A stretch of 64,000 nt of DNA from Gemmatimonas sp. (GTDB taxonomy: Bacteria; Gemmatimonadota; Gemmatimonadetes; Gemmatimonadales; Gemmatimonadaceae), in assembly GCA_025361705.1 (NCBI GenBank), contig JANYJW010000012.1, forward strand, positions 1 through 64,000, written 5' to 3'. The stretch's first letter is position 1; each line of letters opens with the position of its first letter. The notes under the pieces were generated by a model that made no database searches, was not told the DNA's origin, and was given only the letters and a program-made list of their open reading frames with translations. This document shows positions 24,613 through 33,809 of the stretch, in pieces. A program made the position numbers and the translations under genes.

Positions 24613-27270
24613 GTGAGCAGCACTCGCATGCCGTCCCAGGCGTCTGTCGCGCGCCTGTTGCTGACGTTGGGCGCTGCCATATTCGCCGCCGACGCGCTGG
24701 AGTCGTGGCTGTTGGCGCAGTGGCCCTCCTTGCGCGGGGGCCTCGGCATCGTGCTCGACGCCGCGCTGCTGGTGGTGGTGCTCGCCCCACTGCTGTACCT
24801 GATGGTCCTGCGCCCGCTGGGGGCCTACGCCGGCCGCGTCGCGCAGGTCGCGGCGGATCTCGAGGAGAGCGAGTACTTCTTCCGCGAATCGCAGCGCGTG
24901 GCCCATCTCGGGTCGTATCGCACCGACTTCGTTGCCAACCGCTGGCACTCGTCGGAGGTGCTGGATGAGATCTTCGGCATCGACACCAGCTTCGAGCGCT
25001 CGTATCAAGGATGGCTCGACCTCGTCCATCCCGACGACCGGGCGACGATGGGGCAGGGCCGGCAGGACGCGGTACGGACCAACCAGCGCACGTTTGACCG
25101 CGTGTACCGCATCGTGCGCAAGGCCGATGGCACCGTGCGCTGGGTGCACGAACTCGCGTCGCTGGCGTTCGACCCGGCGGGGTTGCCCATCGCGCTCATT
25201 GGCACCATCCAGGACATCACGGAGCGCCGGCGCGCGGAACTCGAGCGCGAGGTGATGCACGAAATTGCACAGAGCGTGGCAACCTCCGCCAACCTCGACG
25301 AACTGCTGGAGATGATGCATCACTCACTGCAGCGCGTGCTGCAGGCGGACAACTGCTTCGTGGCGCTGCACGACCCCAGGACGGCGCTGTTCACCTTCCC
25401 GTACTACAAGGACCAGTTCGACACGACGCCCGGAACGGACGGCATGGCGAATAGCTGCACGGCGTACGTCTTTCGCCACGGGGAACCGACCCTGATCACG
25501 CCGGACGTCTTCCGGCAGCTTCAGCAGTCGGGCGAAGTCGCGCTCATCGGCTCCCCATCGCCGTCATGGATGGGCGTGCCGTTGCGCACGCCCTCGGGCA
25601 TGATCGGCGTGCTCGTGGTGCAGCAGTACGACCAGGGCATTGTCTACGACAACGGCGACCTGCAGTTCCTGGCGTCAGTGGGCAACCAAATGGCCTTGGT
25701 GATCGAGCGCCGGCTGGCCGAGGCCGCGTTGCGCGACAGCGAGGCCGAGTTGAACGTGATACTCGAGTCCACGGCGGACGGGCTGCTGGCCGTCGACAGC
25801 CAGGGCAAGGTGTTGCGAACCAACAGGCGGTTTGCCGAGTTGTGGCGGATTCCGCCCGCGATCATCGAGTCGCGGGACGACGACCGGCTGCTGCAGCATG
25901 TGCTTGGCGAACTGGCCGACCCCGGGGAGTTCCTGGCCAAGGTCAAGGCGTTGTACGGTACGACGGCAGAGGCAAGCGACACCGTGCGCTTCGTTGACGG
26001 GCGTGTGTTCGAGCGATATACCGCGCCGATCATCAAGGGGGGCGTCAACGTGGGCCGCGTGTGGTCGTTCCGCGACATCACGGTGCGTGAGCGGGCCGTC
26101 GAGGAGAAGTCATTGCTCGAGGACCGGCTGCATCACGCGCAAAAGCTCGAATCGGTGGGCCGCCTGGCGGGCGGCATCGCCCACGACTTCAACAACATGC
26201 TCGGGGCAATCCTGGTGACGGCCGAACTCGCCATGGATCAGGTCGACGCGGCGCATCCGCTGCACGCCGACCTCCTCGAAATCCGCCGGGCGGCGCAGCG
26301 CTCTGCCGATCTCACGCGGCAGCTGCTGGCTTACGCGCGCCGGCAGACCGTTGCCCCTGAGGTGCTGGACCTCAACGACACCATGCAGCGGCTGCTGTCC
26401 ATGCTGCAGCGGCTGATCGGCGAGGACATCACCGTCGTCTGGGAGCCGGCGACGAACCTCTGGCCGGTGTCGATGGATCCGTCGCAGCTCGCGAACATCC
26501 TGACCAACCTGTGCGTCAACGCGCGGCACGCCATTGCCGACGTGGGCACCATTGCGCTGGCGACGAACAACTGCCACATCAACGCGGCGTTCTGCGCGGG
26601 GCACCCCGACGCCGTCCCCGGCGCATATGTGCGGCTCACCGTGCGTGACACCGGACACGGCATGGACGAGGCGACGATGGCCCTCGTGTTCGAGCCGTTC
26701 TTCACCACCAAGGGCGTCGGCGAAGGCACCGGCCTCGGGCTGGCATCGGTCTACGGCGCGGTGCGGCAGAACGACGGGTTCCTGACGGTGTCCAGCGTGG
26801 TGGGCCAGGGCACGGTGTTCGAGATCTACCTGCCACGGCAACAGGAAGCGACCCCGCGCGCGCGGATGTCAGGGGCGGTCACCGCGGTTGGCGTCGATGG
26901 ACATGAGACCATCCTCGTCGTCGAGGACGAGCCGTCCATTCTCCGGCTCTCGACGCGGGTGCTCGAGGCGCGGGGCTACACCGTGCTTGCCGCGGGCACG
27001 CCGGGCGACGCCATCCGCCTGGCCACCGAGTTTCCGGGCGAGATCCAGCTGCTGCTGACCGATGTCGTGATGCCGGAAATGAACGGGCGCGATCTCGCGA
27101 GGATGCTGCTGTCGTTCCGACCGCAGATCAAGCAGCTGTTCATGTCGGGGCACACGGCCGATGTCATTGCGCATCGTGGCATGTTGGACCCCGGTGTGTC
27201 GTTCATTGAAAAGCCGTTCTCGACCGACGCCTTCGTGGCCAAGGTGCAGGAAGTGCTGAATGGAGAGTAG
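24613..27270 (+). CDS. Hybrid sensor histidine kinase with PAS, GAF and receiver domains
   Basis: 885 residues from a GTG at 24613. Two N-terminal hydrophobic helices (about 12-30 and 42-66) anchor it. Then PAS/PAC (about 80-210, GSYRTDF, HPDDRATM), GAF (about 225-370, LDELLEMMHHSLQRVL, VGNQMALVIE), PAS (about 380-500), HisKA with HDFNN and His524, HATPase_c (DTGHGMD, GEGTGLGLASVYG) and a receiver with Asp817 in LTDVVMPEMN. It shares the catalytic and receiver halves, almost motif for motif, with the kinase at 17279-20032, so the two are paralogues with different input modules. An M1 aminopeptidase gene follows 31 bp downstream. Confidence 0.92.
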   Translation: MSSTRMPSQASVARLLLTLGAAIFAADALESWLLAQWPSLRGGLGIVLDAALLVVVLAPLLYLMVLRPLGAYAGRVAQVAADLEESEYFFRESQRVAHLGSYRTDFVANRWHSSEVLDEIFGIDTSFERSYQGWLDLVHPDDRATMGQGRQDAVRTNQRTFDRVYRIVRKADGTVRWVHELASLAFDPAGLPIALIGTIQDITERRRAELEREVMHEIAQSVATSANLDELLEMMHHSLQRVLQADNCFVALHDPRTALFTFPYYKDQFDTTPGTDGMANSCTAYVFRHGEPTLITPDVFRQLQQSGEVALIGSPSPSWMGVPLRTPSGMIGVLVVQQYDQGIVYDNGDLQFLASVGNQMALVIERRLAEAALRDSEAELNVILESTADGLLAVDSQGKVLRTNRRFAELWRIPPAIIESRDDDRLLQHVLGELADPGEFLAKVKALYGTTAEASDTVRFVDGRVFERYTAPIIKGGVNVGRVWSFRDITVRERAVEEKSLLEDRLHHAQKLESVGRLAGGIAHDFNNMLGAILVTAELAMDQVDAAHPLHADLLEIRRAAQRSADLTRQLLAYARRQTVAPEVLDLNDTMQRLLSMLQRLIGEDITVVWEPATNLWPVSMDPSQLANILTNLCVNARHAIADVGTIALATNNCHINAAFCAGHPDAVPGAYVRLTVRDTGHGMDEATMALVFEPFFTTKGVGEGTGLGLASVYGAVRQNDGFLTVSSVVGQGTVFEIYLPRQQEATPRARMSGAVTAVGVDGHETILVVEDEPSILRLSTRVLEARGYTVLAAGTPGDAIRLATEFPGEIQLLLTDVVMPEMNGRDLARMLLSFRPQIKQLFMSGHTADVIAHRGMLDPGVSFIEKPFSTDAFVAKVQEVLNGE

Positions 27271-27301
27271 GTCCGGTCCAACACCACACGGAGTGCATCC
27301 C

Positions 27302-29338
27302 ATGCGTGCCATCAGGATTCTCATTTTCGCTGCCGTGGCGTTCCCGCTCGCGGCCGCCGCGCAGGCGCCCACCCGGGCGATCCGCCGCGACTTGCCGCTC
27401 ACCAACATGATCCGGCGCGCGTTCGCGGCCGGCACGCGGGATTCCACGGGGCGGCCAGGCAAGCACTACTGGCAGACGCAGGTGGACTACACCATCAACG
27501 CCCGCCTCGACGTGCCCGCCATGCGCATCACGGGGCGCGAGACCGTGGTGATCCACAACAACAGCGACTCGGCGATGCGCAGCATCCAGCTGCGGCTCGA
27601 CCAGAACATCTATGCCGCCAACGTGCCGCGCGCCGAGACGGTGCCCGAAATCACGGACGGCATGCGCGTGACGCGCATGGCGGTGAATGGCGAGGTCGTG
27701 GACCTCAATCCGCCGGCGCCGGCACGAAGCCGCGCCGGGGGCGCCGCGCCGCCGATGAAATTGGCCGCATTCGGCTTGACGCAGACGACCGCGCGCGTTG
27801 CCCTGGTCACGCCCATCGCGCCGCACAGCACGGCCACGCTCGAAGCCGAGTGGACCTTCAAGGCGCCCACCGCGGACAACGGCCGCGGCCTGCGCATGGG
27901 CGCGTGGGGCGACAGCCTGGTGCAGGTGGCGCAGTGGTATCCGCGCGTCACGGTGTTTGACGACCTGCGCGGCTGGGACACCGACCCATACCTCGGGCCG
28001 TCGGAGTTCTACAACAACTTCGGCCGCTTCGACGTGACCATTGACGCCCCGGCGGGCTGGCTCGTGGGTGCGACGGGCGTGCTGCAGAATCCCGGCGATG
28101 TGCTCACGGCCACGGCGCGCGACCGGCTGTCGCACGCCCTCGAGTCCGACAGCGTGCGTCCCATCGTGACTGCCGCCGAGCGTGGGCCGGGCAAGTCGAC
28201 GGCCGATGGCACGCGGCTCAGCTGGCATTATGTCGCCGAGGTCGTGAACGACTTTGCGTGGTCGAGTTCCGACCGGTTCGTCTGGGATGCAACGCGCGCC
28301 ACGATTCCCGGCGGCAAAGTGGTACCTGTGAATCTCCTTTATGAGCCAAGCCACGTCGCGCAGTACGCGCAGGCGGGGCCGCTGGCGCGGCACGCGCTCG
28401 AGTTCTACTCCACACTCTGGATGCCGTACGCCTTTCCGCAACTGACGCTGTCGGACGGGCCCGACACCGGCATGGAGTATCCCATGTTTCTCGGCTCGGC
28501 CGCCGGCGCGGCGGACCACGAGACCGGCCACGAGTGGTGGCCGATGATGGTGGGCGTCAACGAGACGTGGTACGGCTGGATGGACGAAGGATTCAACCAG
28601 TACATGAACGGACTGTCGTCGGCCGACCGCAACAAGCAGCCGGCCAACCTCGACGGACTCGGCCAGTCGTACGGACGCACGAGTGGCGATGAACGCGAAG
28701 CGCCGCTGATGTGGGACGCCAACTACGGCGGCCCCAACTACAGCTTCCAGGCGTACGGCAAGTCGCCGTTGATGCTCTCGATGCTCGGCGGCATCGTGGG
28801 CGACACCGCCGTGTGGCGCGCACACAGCGAGTACGCCAAGGCGTGGCTGTTCAAGCATCCCTCGCCATGGGACTACGCATTCTTCATGAGCACGGCGCTC
28901 AAGCGCGACCTCGGCTGGTTCTGGTACTACTGGCTGTACACCACCGAGTCGGTGGATGGCTCCATCGCGGATGTGAAGACGACGGCCGGCAAGACGACGG
29001 TGACGGTGCGGCAGGACGGGCAGATGCCGTCGCCCGTGGTGCTGAAGGTGCGCTTCGCCCCGAAGGGGGCGAAGATCAAGGCGATGAAGAACGCCGTGAT
29101 GACCGATAGCGTCACCGCGGTAGTGACGTGGCCGGTGGACGTCTGGTTTGGCGGGAGCCGTACGTTTCACGCGGTGCTCGATTTCGGTGCGCGGGCCGTC
29201 GAGAAGATCACGCTTGATCCGTCGTGCCGGTTCCCCGACCGCGACGTCACCGACAACGTGTGGCCCAAACAGGCGACCCCTGCGGTAGCGGCGCCGACGG
29301 CAGGGCCGCCGATGCGTGGCGGCGCGCGCTGCTTGTAG
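27302..29338 (+). CDS. Secreted M1-family zinc aminopeptidase
   Basis: 678 residues from the ATG at 27302, preceded by CGGAG and giving a signal peptide (IRILIFAAVAFPLAAAAQ). The zinc site is HETGH (406-410) with the third ligand Glu429 in WMDEGFNQY, the M1 pattern HExxH-x18-E. The exopeptidase motif before it reads DTGMEYPMF, where GAMEN is usual, so a different N-terminal specificity is possible. The N-terminal beta domain (VDYTINARLDVPAMRITGRE) fits gluzincin peptidases. Lies 31 bp after a hybrid kinase and 9 bp before an SGNH-like lipoprotein gene, so the three may form one transcript. Confidence 0.88.
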   Translation: MRAIRILIFAAVAFPLAAAAQAPTRAIRRDLPLTNMIRRAFAAGTRDSTGRPGKHYWQTQVDYTINARLDVPAMRITGRETVVIHNNSDSAMRSIQLRLDQNIYAANVPRAETVPEITDGMRVTRMAVNGEVVDLNPPAPARSRAGGAAPPMKLAAFGLTQTTARVALVTPIAPHSTATLEAEWTFKAPTADNGRGLRMGAWGDSLVQVAQWYPRVTVFDDLRGWDTDPYLGPSEFYNNFGRFDVTIDAPAGWLVGATGVLQNPGDVLTATARDRLSHALESDSVRPIVTAAERGPGKSTADGTRLSWHYVAEVVNDFAWSSSDRFVWDATRATIPGGKVVPVNLLYEPSHVAQYAQAGPLARHALEFYSTLWMPYAFPQLTLSDGPDTGMEYPMFLGSAAGAADHETGHEWWPMMVGVNETWYGWMDEGFNQYMNGLSSADRNKQPANLDGLGQSYGRTSGDEREAPLMWDANYGGPNYSFQAYGKSPLMLSMLGGIVGDTAVWRAHSEYAKAWLFKHPSPWDYAFFMSTALKRDLGWFWYYWLYTTESVDGSIADVKTTAGKTTVTVRQDGQMPSPVVLKVRFAPKGAKIKAMKNAVMTDSVTAVVTWPVDVWFGGSRTFHAVLDFGARAVEKITLDPSCRFPDRDVTDNVWPKQATPAVAAPTAGPPMRGGARCL

Positions 29339-29347
29339 GGTTGGCGC

Positions 29348-30394
29348 ATGTTCAGGGTGAGGACCGTGGCGGTCGCGGCGCTCAGCGTCGCGGCCGCGTG
29401 CGCGTCCAGGAGTTCGCCGTCAGCGCCTGCCACGGTGACGGTACCCGATACGGCCAAGGTGGCATTGACCGACCTTGGTGCGTCCACCTATCGCGGCTTT
29501 CAGGGCGGGTTATACGCGGGCGGCGTCAATGCCATGCCCGCCGCGCACGCTGCGCTTGGCGCGACCTTCGCGCGCAACATCCGGCCGCTCAACGCCGCTG
29601 GGCAGAGTGACGCGAACGGCAAGATCGTCTTCCTGTCCGTCGGGATGTCCAACACGACGCAGGAGTTCTGCGGCGGAGGGCCCACGCAGTGCCAGTCGGT
29701 GTCGTTCGTCGGTCAGGCGCTCGCCGACGCCACGGTGGACCGGGCGCACCTGGTGATGGTCGACGGCGCGCAGGGCGGCATGGTGATCGTCAACTGGGAT
29801 GCGCCAACAGAAAACACCTACACCGTGGTGAAGGACCAGCGCCTCGCCGCGCTTGGTGTCACCGAGGCGCAGGTTCAGGCGGTCTGGCTGAAGCAGGCAA
29901 CGCCCGGGCCTACCGTGCCGTTGCCTGCCGCCGGCGCGGACGCCTACACGATGGTCGCCGGGCTCGGCGCCGTGGTGCGCACGCTCAAGGTGCGGTATCC
30001 CAACCTGCAGGTCGTTTTTCTCTCCAGCCGCATCTACGCTGGTTACGCGCAGGCGGGCACGCTGAATCCCGAACCGTTTGCATACGAAACGGGATTCGCC
30101 GTGAAGTGGCTCATCGACGCGCAAATCCGGCAGGGTGCCAATGGCGCTCCCGATGCGTTGGCTGGTGACCTGCGGCCGGGCGCCACAGCAGCGTGGCTCG
30201 CGTGGGGGCCGTATCTGTGGGCCGATGGAGCAAAGGCGCGCGCCGACGGCCTCACGTGGCTCCCCGAGGATTTCCAGACGGACTTCACGCATCCCAACAC
30301 GAGCGCACGCCAGAAGGTCGGCGCGCTGCTGCTCGCATTCATGAAGTCGTCACCGCACGCCTCGTGCTGGTTCCTGAGCGGGCGCAGCTGCTAG
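29348..30394 (+). CDS. Lipoprotein with SGNH-hydrolase-like features
   Basis: 348 residues, lipobox ALSVAAAC near residue 18. IVFLSVGMSNTTQEF resembles the first SGNH block, where the serine or its structural equivalent lies, and DFTHPNTSARQKVG near the end resembles the fifth block with the Asp-x-x-His dyad, which supports a GDSL/SGNH-type esterase or carbohydrate deacetylase. The glycine and asparagine blocks are less clear. It follows the M1 peptidase by 9 bp. Activity and substrate are not known. Confidence 0.65.
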   Translation: MFRVRTVAVAALSVAAACASRSSPSAPATVTVPDTAKVALTDLGASTYRGFQGGLYAGGVNAMPAAHAALGATFARNIRPLNAAGQSDANGKIVFLSVGMSNTTQEFCGGGPTQCQSVSFVGQALADATVDRAHLVMVDGAQGGMVIVNWDAPTENTYTVVKDQRLAALGVTEAQVQAVWLKQATPGPTVPLPAAGADAYTMVAGLGAVVRTLKVRYPNLQVVFLSSRIYAGYAQAGTLNPEPFAYETGFAVKWLIDAQIRQGANGAPDALAGDLRPGATAAWLAWGPYLWADGAKARADGLTWLPEDFQTDFTHPNTSARQKVGALLLAFMKSSPHASCWFLSGRSC

Positions 30395-30470
30395 CGCGGA
30401 GCGGCGTGTTGCCGGCGTTCCGCGTGCCGGGGGTGCGCGGTGCCGCGCCCGCGGCAGGGTAGATTCCTGC

Positions 30471-31112
30471 ATGGGTGCCACGCTCCTCTCCGCGCACGCC
30501 CGGTCGCAGTTGGTGCACCGGAGCCGATGGCTGAACATCGCCACGCTCGTGTACAACGCGCTCGAAGGCGTCATTGCCATTGCGGCGGGCCTCACCGCCG
30601 GCTCGGTGGCGCTCATCGGCTTCGGCATCGACAGCGGCATCGAGCTGTCCGCGTCGGCGATTGCGCTGTGGCGCCTCGATGCCGACGCCGATCTCAAACG
30701 GCGCGAGCGGGTGGAGCGCATTGCGCACCGGCTCATTGGCGGGCTCTTCGTGGCACTCGCGCTCTACGTCGCGGTCGACGCCGCTTCGGCGCTCTGGCAT
30801 CGTGAGGCGCCGGGCGAGAGCCCGGTGGGCATTGCGCTGGCCGCCGCGTCGGTGCTCGTGATGCCGCTGCTCGCCCGGGCCAAGCGCCGTGTCGGCGCCG
30901 CGCTGGGCAGCCGCGCGCTGGTGGCGGAGGCGCAGCAGACCTCGCTGTGCATGTGGCTGTCGATGATCCTGCTGTGCGGTCTGCTGCTGAACGCGGCGCT
31001 GGGCTGGTGGTGGGCCGACCCGGTGGCCGCCCTGGGCATGGTGCCGATCATCGCGCGCGAGGGAGTGCTGGGGCTGCGCGGTACGCCGGCGTGTGCCGAC
31101 GGGTGCTGCTGA
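30471..31112 (+). CDS. Cation diffusion facilitator-type transporter, transmembrane part only
   Basis: 213 residues with about six membrane helices and no cytoplasmic metal-binding domain. GFGIDSGIELSASAIALWRL (near residues 48-67) is the second helix of CDF/ZIP-like exporters, with Asp and Glu as transport-site candidates. WWWADPVAALGMVP near 180 is the fifth-helix equivalent with Asp. The C-terminus is cysteine-rich (CADGCC). Such short members are annotated as cation transporters exporting Zn, Co or similar ions by proton antiport; the ion here cannot be told. Confidence 0.75.
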   Translation: MGATLLSAHARSQLVHRSRWLNIATLVYNALEGVIAIAAGLTAGSVALIGFGIDSGIELSASAIALWRLDADADLKRRERVERIAHRLIGGLFVALALYVAVDAASALWHREAPGESPVGIALAAASVLVMPLLARAKRRVGAALGSRALVAEAQQTSLCMWLSMILLCGLLLNAALGWWWADPVAALGMVPIIAREGVLGLRGTPACADGCC

Positions 31113-31208
31113 GCGGGCGCAGGCAGTGCTGCTGCGTGGGGCACGGACGAGCGCCGTCGTGCGGGCCGGTGCGAGCGTGCCGCGCCGGCCCCCACTGCTA
31201 CCCCGATG

Positions 31209-31811
31209 CTACTTGGCAGCCACCGTCGTCGACGCCAACTGCGTCTCGAACAACTTGGTCACTGCGCCGGCGTCGCTGGGAAACTTCTGGCTCTCCTCGA
31301 TACCCTTGACCAGCTTGCGCACATCGCCGAGCAGCGCGACCTGTTCGGCCGTGAGCTTGGTCCCGTCGATCACGAGTGAGCGCTCAAAATGGAACGCGGC
31401 GCGCTCGAGGTCCCGGGCCGCCACCGGAATGTTGTCCGGACGCGGATGCGCGATGGCGGCGGTGGCCATCGTCAGGTGATGGAGCGCCATCACGTGGTCG
31501 ATGTGCTTGAGCGTCTGGTCGAGCGCCTTCACGCCGTTCACCTGACCGGCGCGCAATGACATGGCGAGCTTCTCGAGCCGGCTCTCGGCGTCCACCAGCT
31601 GGGCGCCTATGGCGTCATCACGGCAGCGTCCCACCTGCTGACGCACGCCGAGGCTCGACTGGAGCAGTGTGTTGGCCGCCACTCGCGGCTGGCCGGCGAC
31701 GAACTGCTTGCGTGCCGTCGCGAAGTCGATGTCGTCATCCTGTGCGCGCAGGGCGACTGGAGCGATGACGGCCATGGCGGCGAGCGCCACGAGCATGCGA
31801 CGAATCGACAT
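31209..31811 (-). CDS. Exported helical protein of unknown function
   Basis: 200 residues from the ATG at 31811, giving a signal peptide (LVALAAMAVIAPVALRAQ). The mature protein is mostly helical (LVDAESRLEKLAMSLRAG, TLKHIDHVMALHHLTMATAA, RDLERAAFHFERSLVIDG) and may form a small four-helix bundle. No family recognised. It lies 171 bp downstream of the TRAP transporter genes on the same strand and may or may not belong to that operon. Confidence 0.65.
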   Translation of the reverse strand: MSIRRMLVALAAMAVIAPVALRAQDDDIDFATARKQFVAGQPRVAANTLLQSSLGVRQQVGRCRDDAIGAQLVDAESRLEKLAMSLRAGQVNGVKALDQTLKHIDHVMALHHLTMATAAIAHPRPDNIPVAARDLERAAFHFERSLVIDGTKLTAEQVALLGDVRKLVKGIEESQKFPSDAGAVTKLFETQLASTTVAAK

Positions 31812-31982
31812 GGAATCCTCCCGATGTCGGGTGCGGCGCAGCTGCAGTGTGCGCGCCCATCCGGGCGCGTGAACGCACCGAAACGCCAGACCCGTACTCG
31901 AATTCTGCGATCGGGCGATGCCCATTACAGTAGGGAAAGACCTGATCGAGCGTGCGACAGAGTACGACAACGGGCGTCGGGC

Positions 31983-33809
31983 CTATCGCTTCCCCACCAA
32001 CTCCAGCACGCCCAGCGACATCCACGGCATGTACGTGATGAGCAGCACGCCGATGCCGGTGATCACCAGGAACGGCAGCACGTGCTTGTACAAGCTCGTC
32101 AGCGGCTGGTTGAAGCGCGACGACGTGAGGAACAGGTTCAGCCCCACCGGCGGCAGCAGGAATCCCATCTCGAGGTTCGCGAGGAAGATCACGCCGAGGT
32201 GCACGGGATCGATGCCGAACGCGGTGCCCATCGGGGCAATGAGCGGCGCGAGGATGATGATGGCCGAATAGATCTCGAGCACGCTGCCGAGCACGAGCAG
32301 CAGCACGTTGAGCGCCAGCAGGAAGAGATACTTCGACTGGATGTGCAGCTGCACCCACGCCAGGATGGCGTCGGGGATCATGGCGTCGACGAGGTAGTTG
32401 GTCAGCCCCATCGCGATCGCCAGCAGCGTGAGCACCGCCCCCATCAGCGCCGCCGCCTTCAGCAGCACGTTGGGAAGCTCCGTGGTGATCTTGATGTCCT
32501 TCGTCACGAAGCACTCGATGATCACGGTGTACATCAACGCCGCCGCCGCGGTCTCGAGCATCGTCGCCGTGCCCGTCACGAACAGTGCGATGATCACGAC
32601 GGGGAGCATCAGCTCCCACTTGGCGCCCCACGCCGAGGCGCCGACTTCGCGCCACGAGAACACCGGCTTGGATTCGCGCACGACCTTGCGGCCCACGAAG
32701 ATGCCGTAGCCCGCCGACAGCACCACCAGCAGCAGGCCCGGCAGCAGGCCGGCGAGAAAGAGCTGGTCGGCGGGCACTGACGCTTCGCGCGAGCTTGCCA
32801 CCACACTGTACAGGATCACCGGCAGGCTGGGCGGGAAGAGCAGGCCCAGCGATCCGGCCGCCGTCACGAGGCCCAGCGAAAAGCCCTCGGAATAGCCGTC
32901 CTTGCGCAGGATGGGATAGACGAGGCCGCCGAGCGCGATGATCGTCACGCCCGAGCCACCGGTGAAGGTCGTGAAGAGCGCGCAGACCATCGCCACCATC
33001 ACCGCGATGCCGCCCGGCATCCAGCCAAACACGGCGCGGAAGAAGCGCACCAGCCGTTCGGCCGCCGCGCTCTCGGCGAGCACGTACCCCGCCGCGGTGA
33101 GCAGCGGAATGGCGGGCAGCGTTGGCGACGCGATGAGCCTGTAGACTTCAGCCGATACCGCGGCCACGGGCGTCCCTTCGCGGAAGAAGAGCACCAGCGC
33201 CACGCCACCCATGGCCACAAAGACGGGCGCGCCCAGCAGCGCGGCGCCCAGCACGAGCAGGGCGAGCGGCCACAGGTGCATGGCGGCGGCCGGCGGCACG
33301 AGCCCGATGGCAAACGCGCCACCGACCGTGGCCAGTGCGACGAGGCGGCCCCACCACTTGTCCGACGCGTTCCAGACGAACATCAGCGACATCACGCCCA
33401 TCGACGCCGGCATGATGATTTCGCTGACCCACTCCGGAAGGCCGATGGGGAGCAGCTTGGGCTCGAGCCGGTTGGCCAGCACCACCTTGGCGCTTGCGTA
33501 TGCCAGGATGCCCACGACCGCAGCTGCCACGGAGTAGGACAGCAGGCGCGACATCCGCCGCGCCGTTCCCTCGCCGAAGAACTCCGACGTGGAGAGCGTG
33601 AGGTGCTTGGCCTGGCTCGTGGCGGCCATGCCGCCGACGAACGCCAGCCACAGCGTGAGCTGCTGCACGTACTCGGCCGAACCCACCAGATGGAAGCCGC
33701 CCAACTGGCGGCCAATGGTGTCGATCAGCGGCAAGACGGTTGCCAATCCGAGCGTGGCGACGAGGACGAACTTCTCGGTCCCCGTGAAGAGTCTGGCGAG
33801 CGTCTTCAC
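31983..33809 (-). CDS. TRAP transporter fused permease (DctQ-DctM)
   Basis: 608 residues. The first 170 or so form a four-helix DctQ-like small subunit (VLPLIDTIGRQLGG, LTLWLAFVGGMAATSQAKHLTL). A further 430 residues carry the multi-helix DctM subunit (GYVLAESAAAERLVRFFRAV, GGSGVTIIALGGLVYPIL, LGLLFPPSLPVILYS, LEMGFLLPPVGLNLFLTSS). TRAP permeases import organic acids or similar solutes with a sodium gradient. Its start overlaps the stop of dctP upstream by 4 bp (ATGA), so the binding protein and permease are translationally coupled. Confidence 0.92.
   Translation of the reverse strand: MKTLARLFTGTEKFVLVATLGLATVLPLIDTIGRQLGGFHLVGSAEYVQQLTLWLAFVGGMAATSQAKHLTLSTSEFFGEGTARRMSRLLSYSVAAAVVGILAYASAKVVLANRLEPKLLPIGLPEWVSEIIMPASMGVMSLMFVWNASDKWWGRLVALATVGGAFAIGLVPPAAAMHLWPLALLVLGAALLGAPVFVAMGGVALVLFFREGTPVAAVSAEVYRLIASPTLPAIPLLTAAGYVLAESAAAERLVRFFRAVFGWMPGGIAVMVAMVCALFTTFTGGSGVTIIALGGLVYPILRKDGYSEGFSLGLVTAAGSLGLLFPPSLPVILYSVVASSREASVPADQLFLAGLLPGLLLVVLSAGYGIFVGRKVVRESKPVFSWREVGASAWGAKWELMLPVVIIALFVTGTATMLETAAAALMYTVIIECFVTKDIKITTELPNVLLKAAALMGAVLTLLAIAMGLTNYLVDAMIPDAILAWVQLHIQSKYLFLLALNVLLLVLGSVLEIYSAIIILAPLIAPMGTAFGIDPVHLGVIFLANLEMGFLLPPVGLNLFLTSSRFNQPLTSLYKHVLPFLVITGIGVLLITYMPWMSLGVLELVGKR

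Noticed and set aside
27203-29170. 655-codon minus-strand ORF
   Set aside because: Antisense to the M1 aminopeptidase, which has the zinc site and signal peptide.
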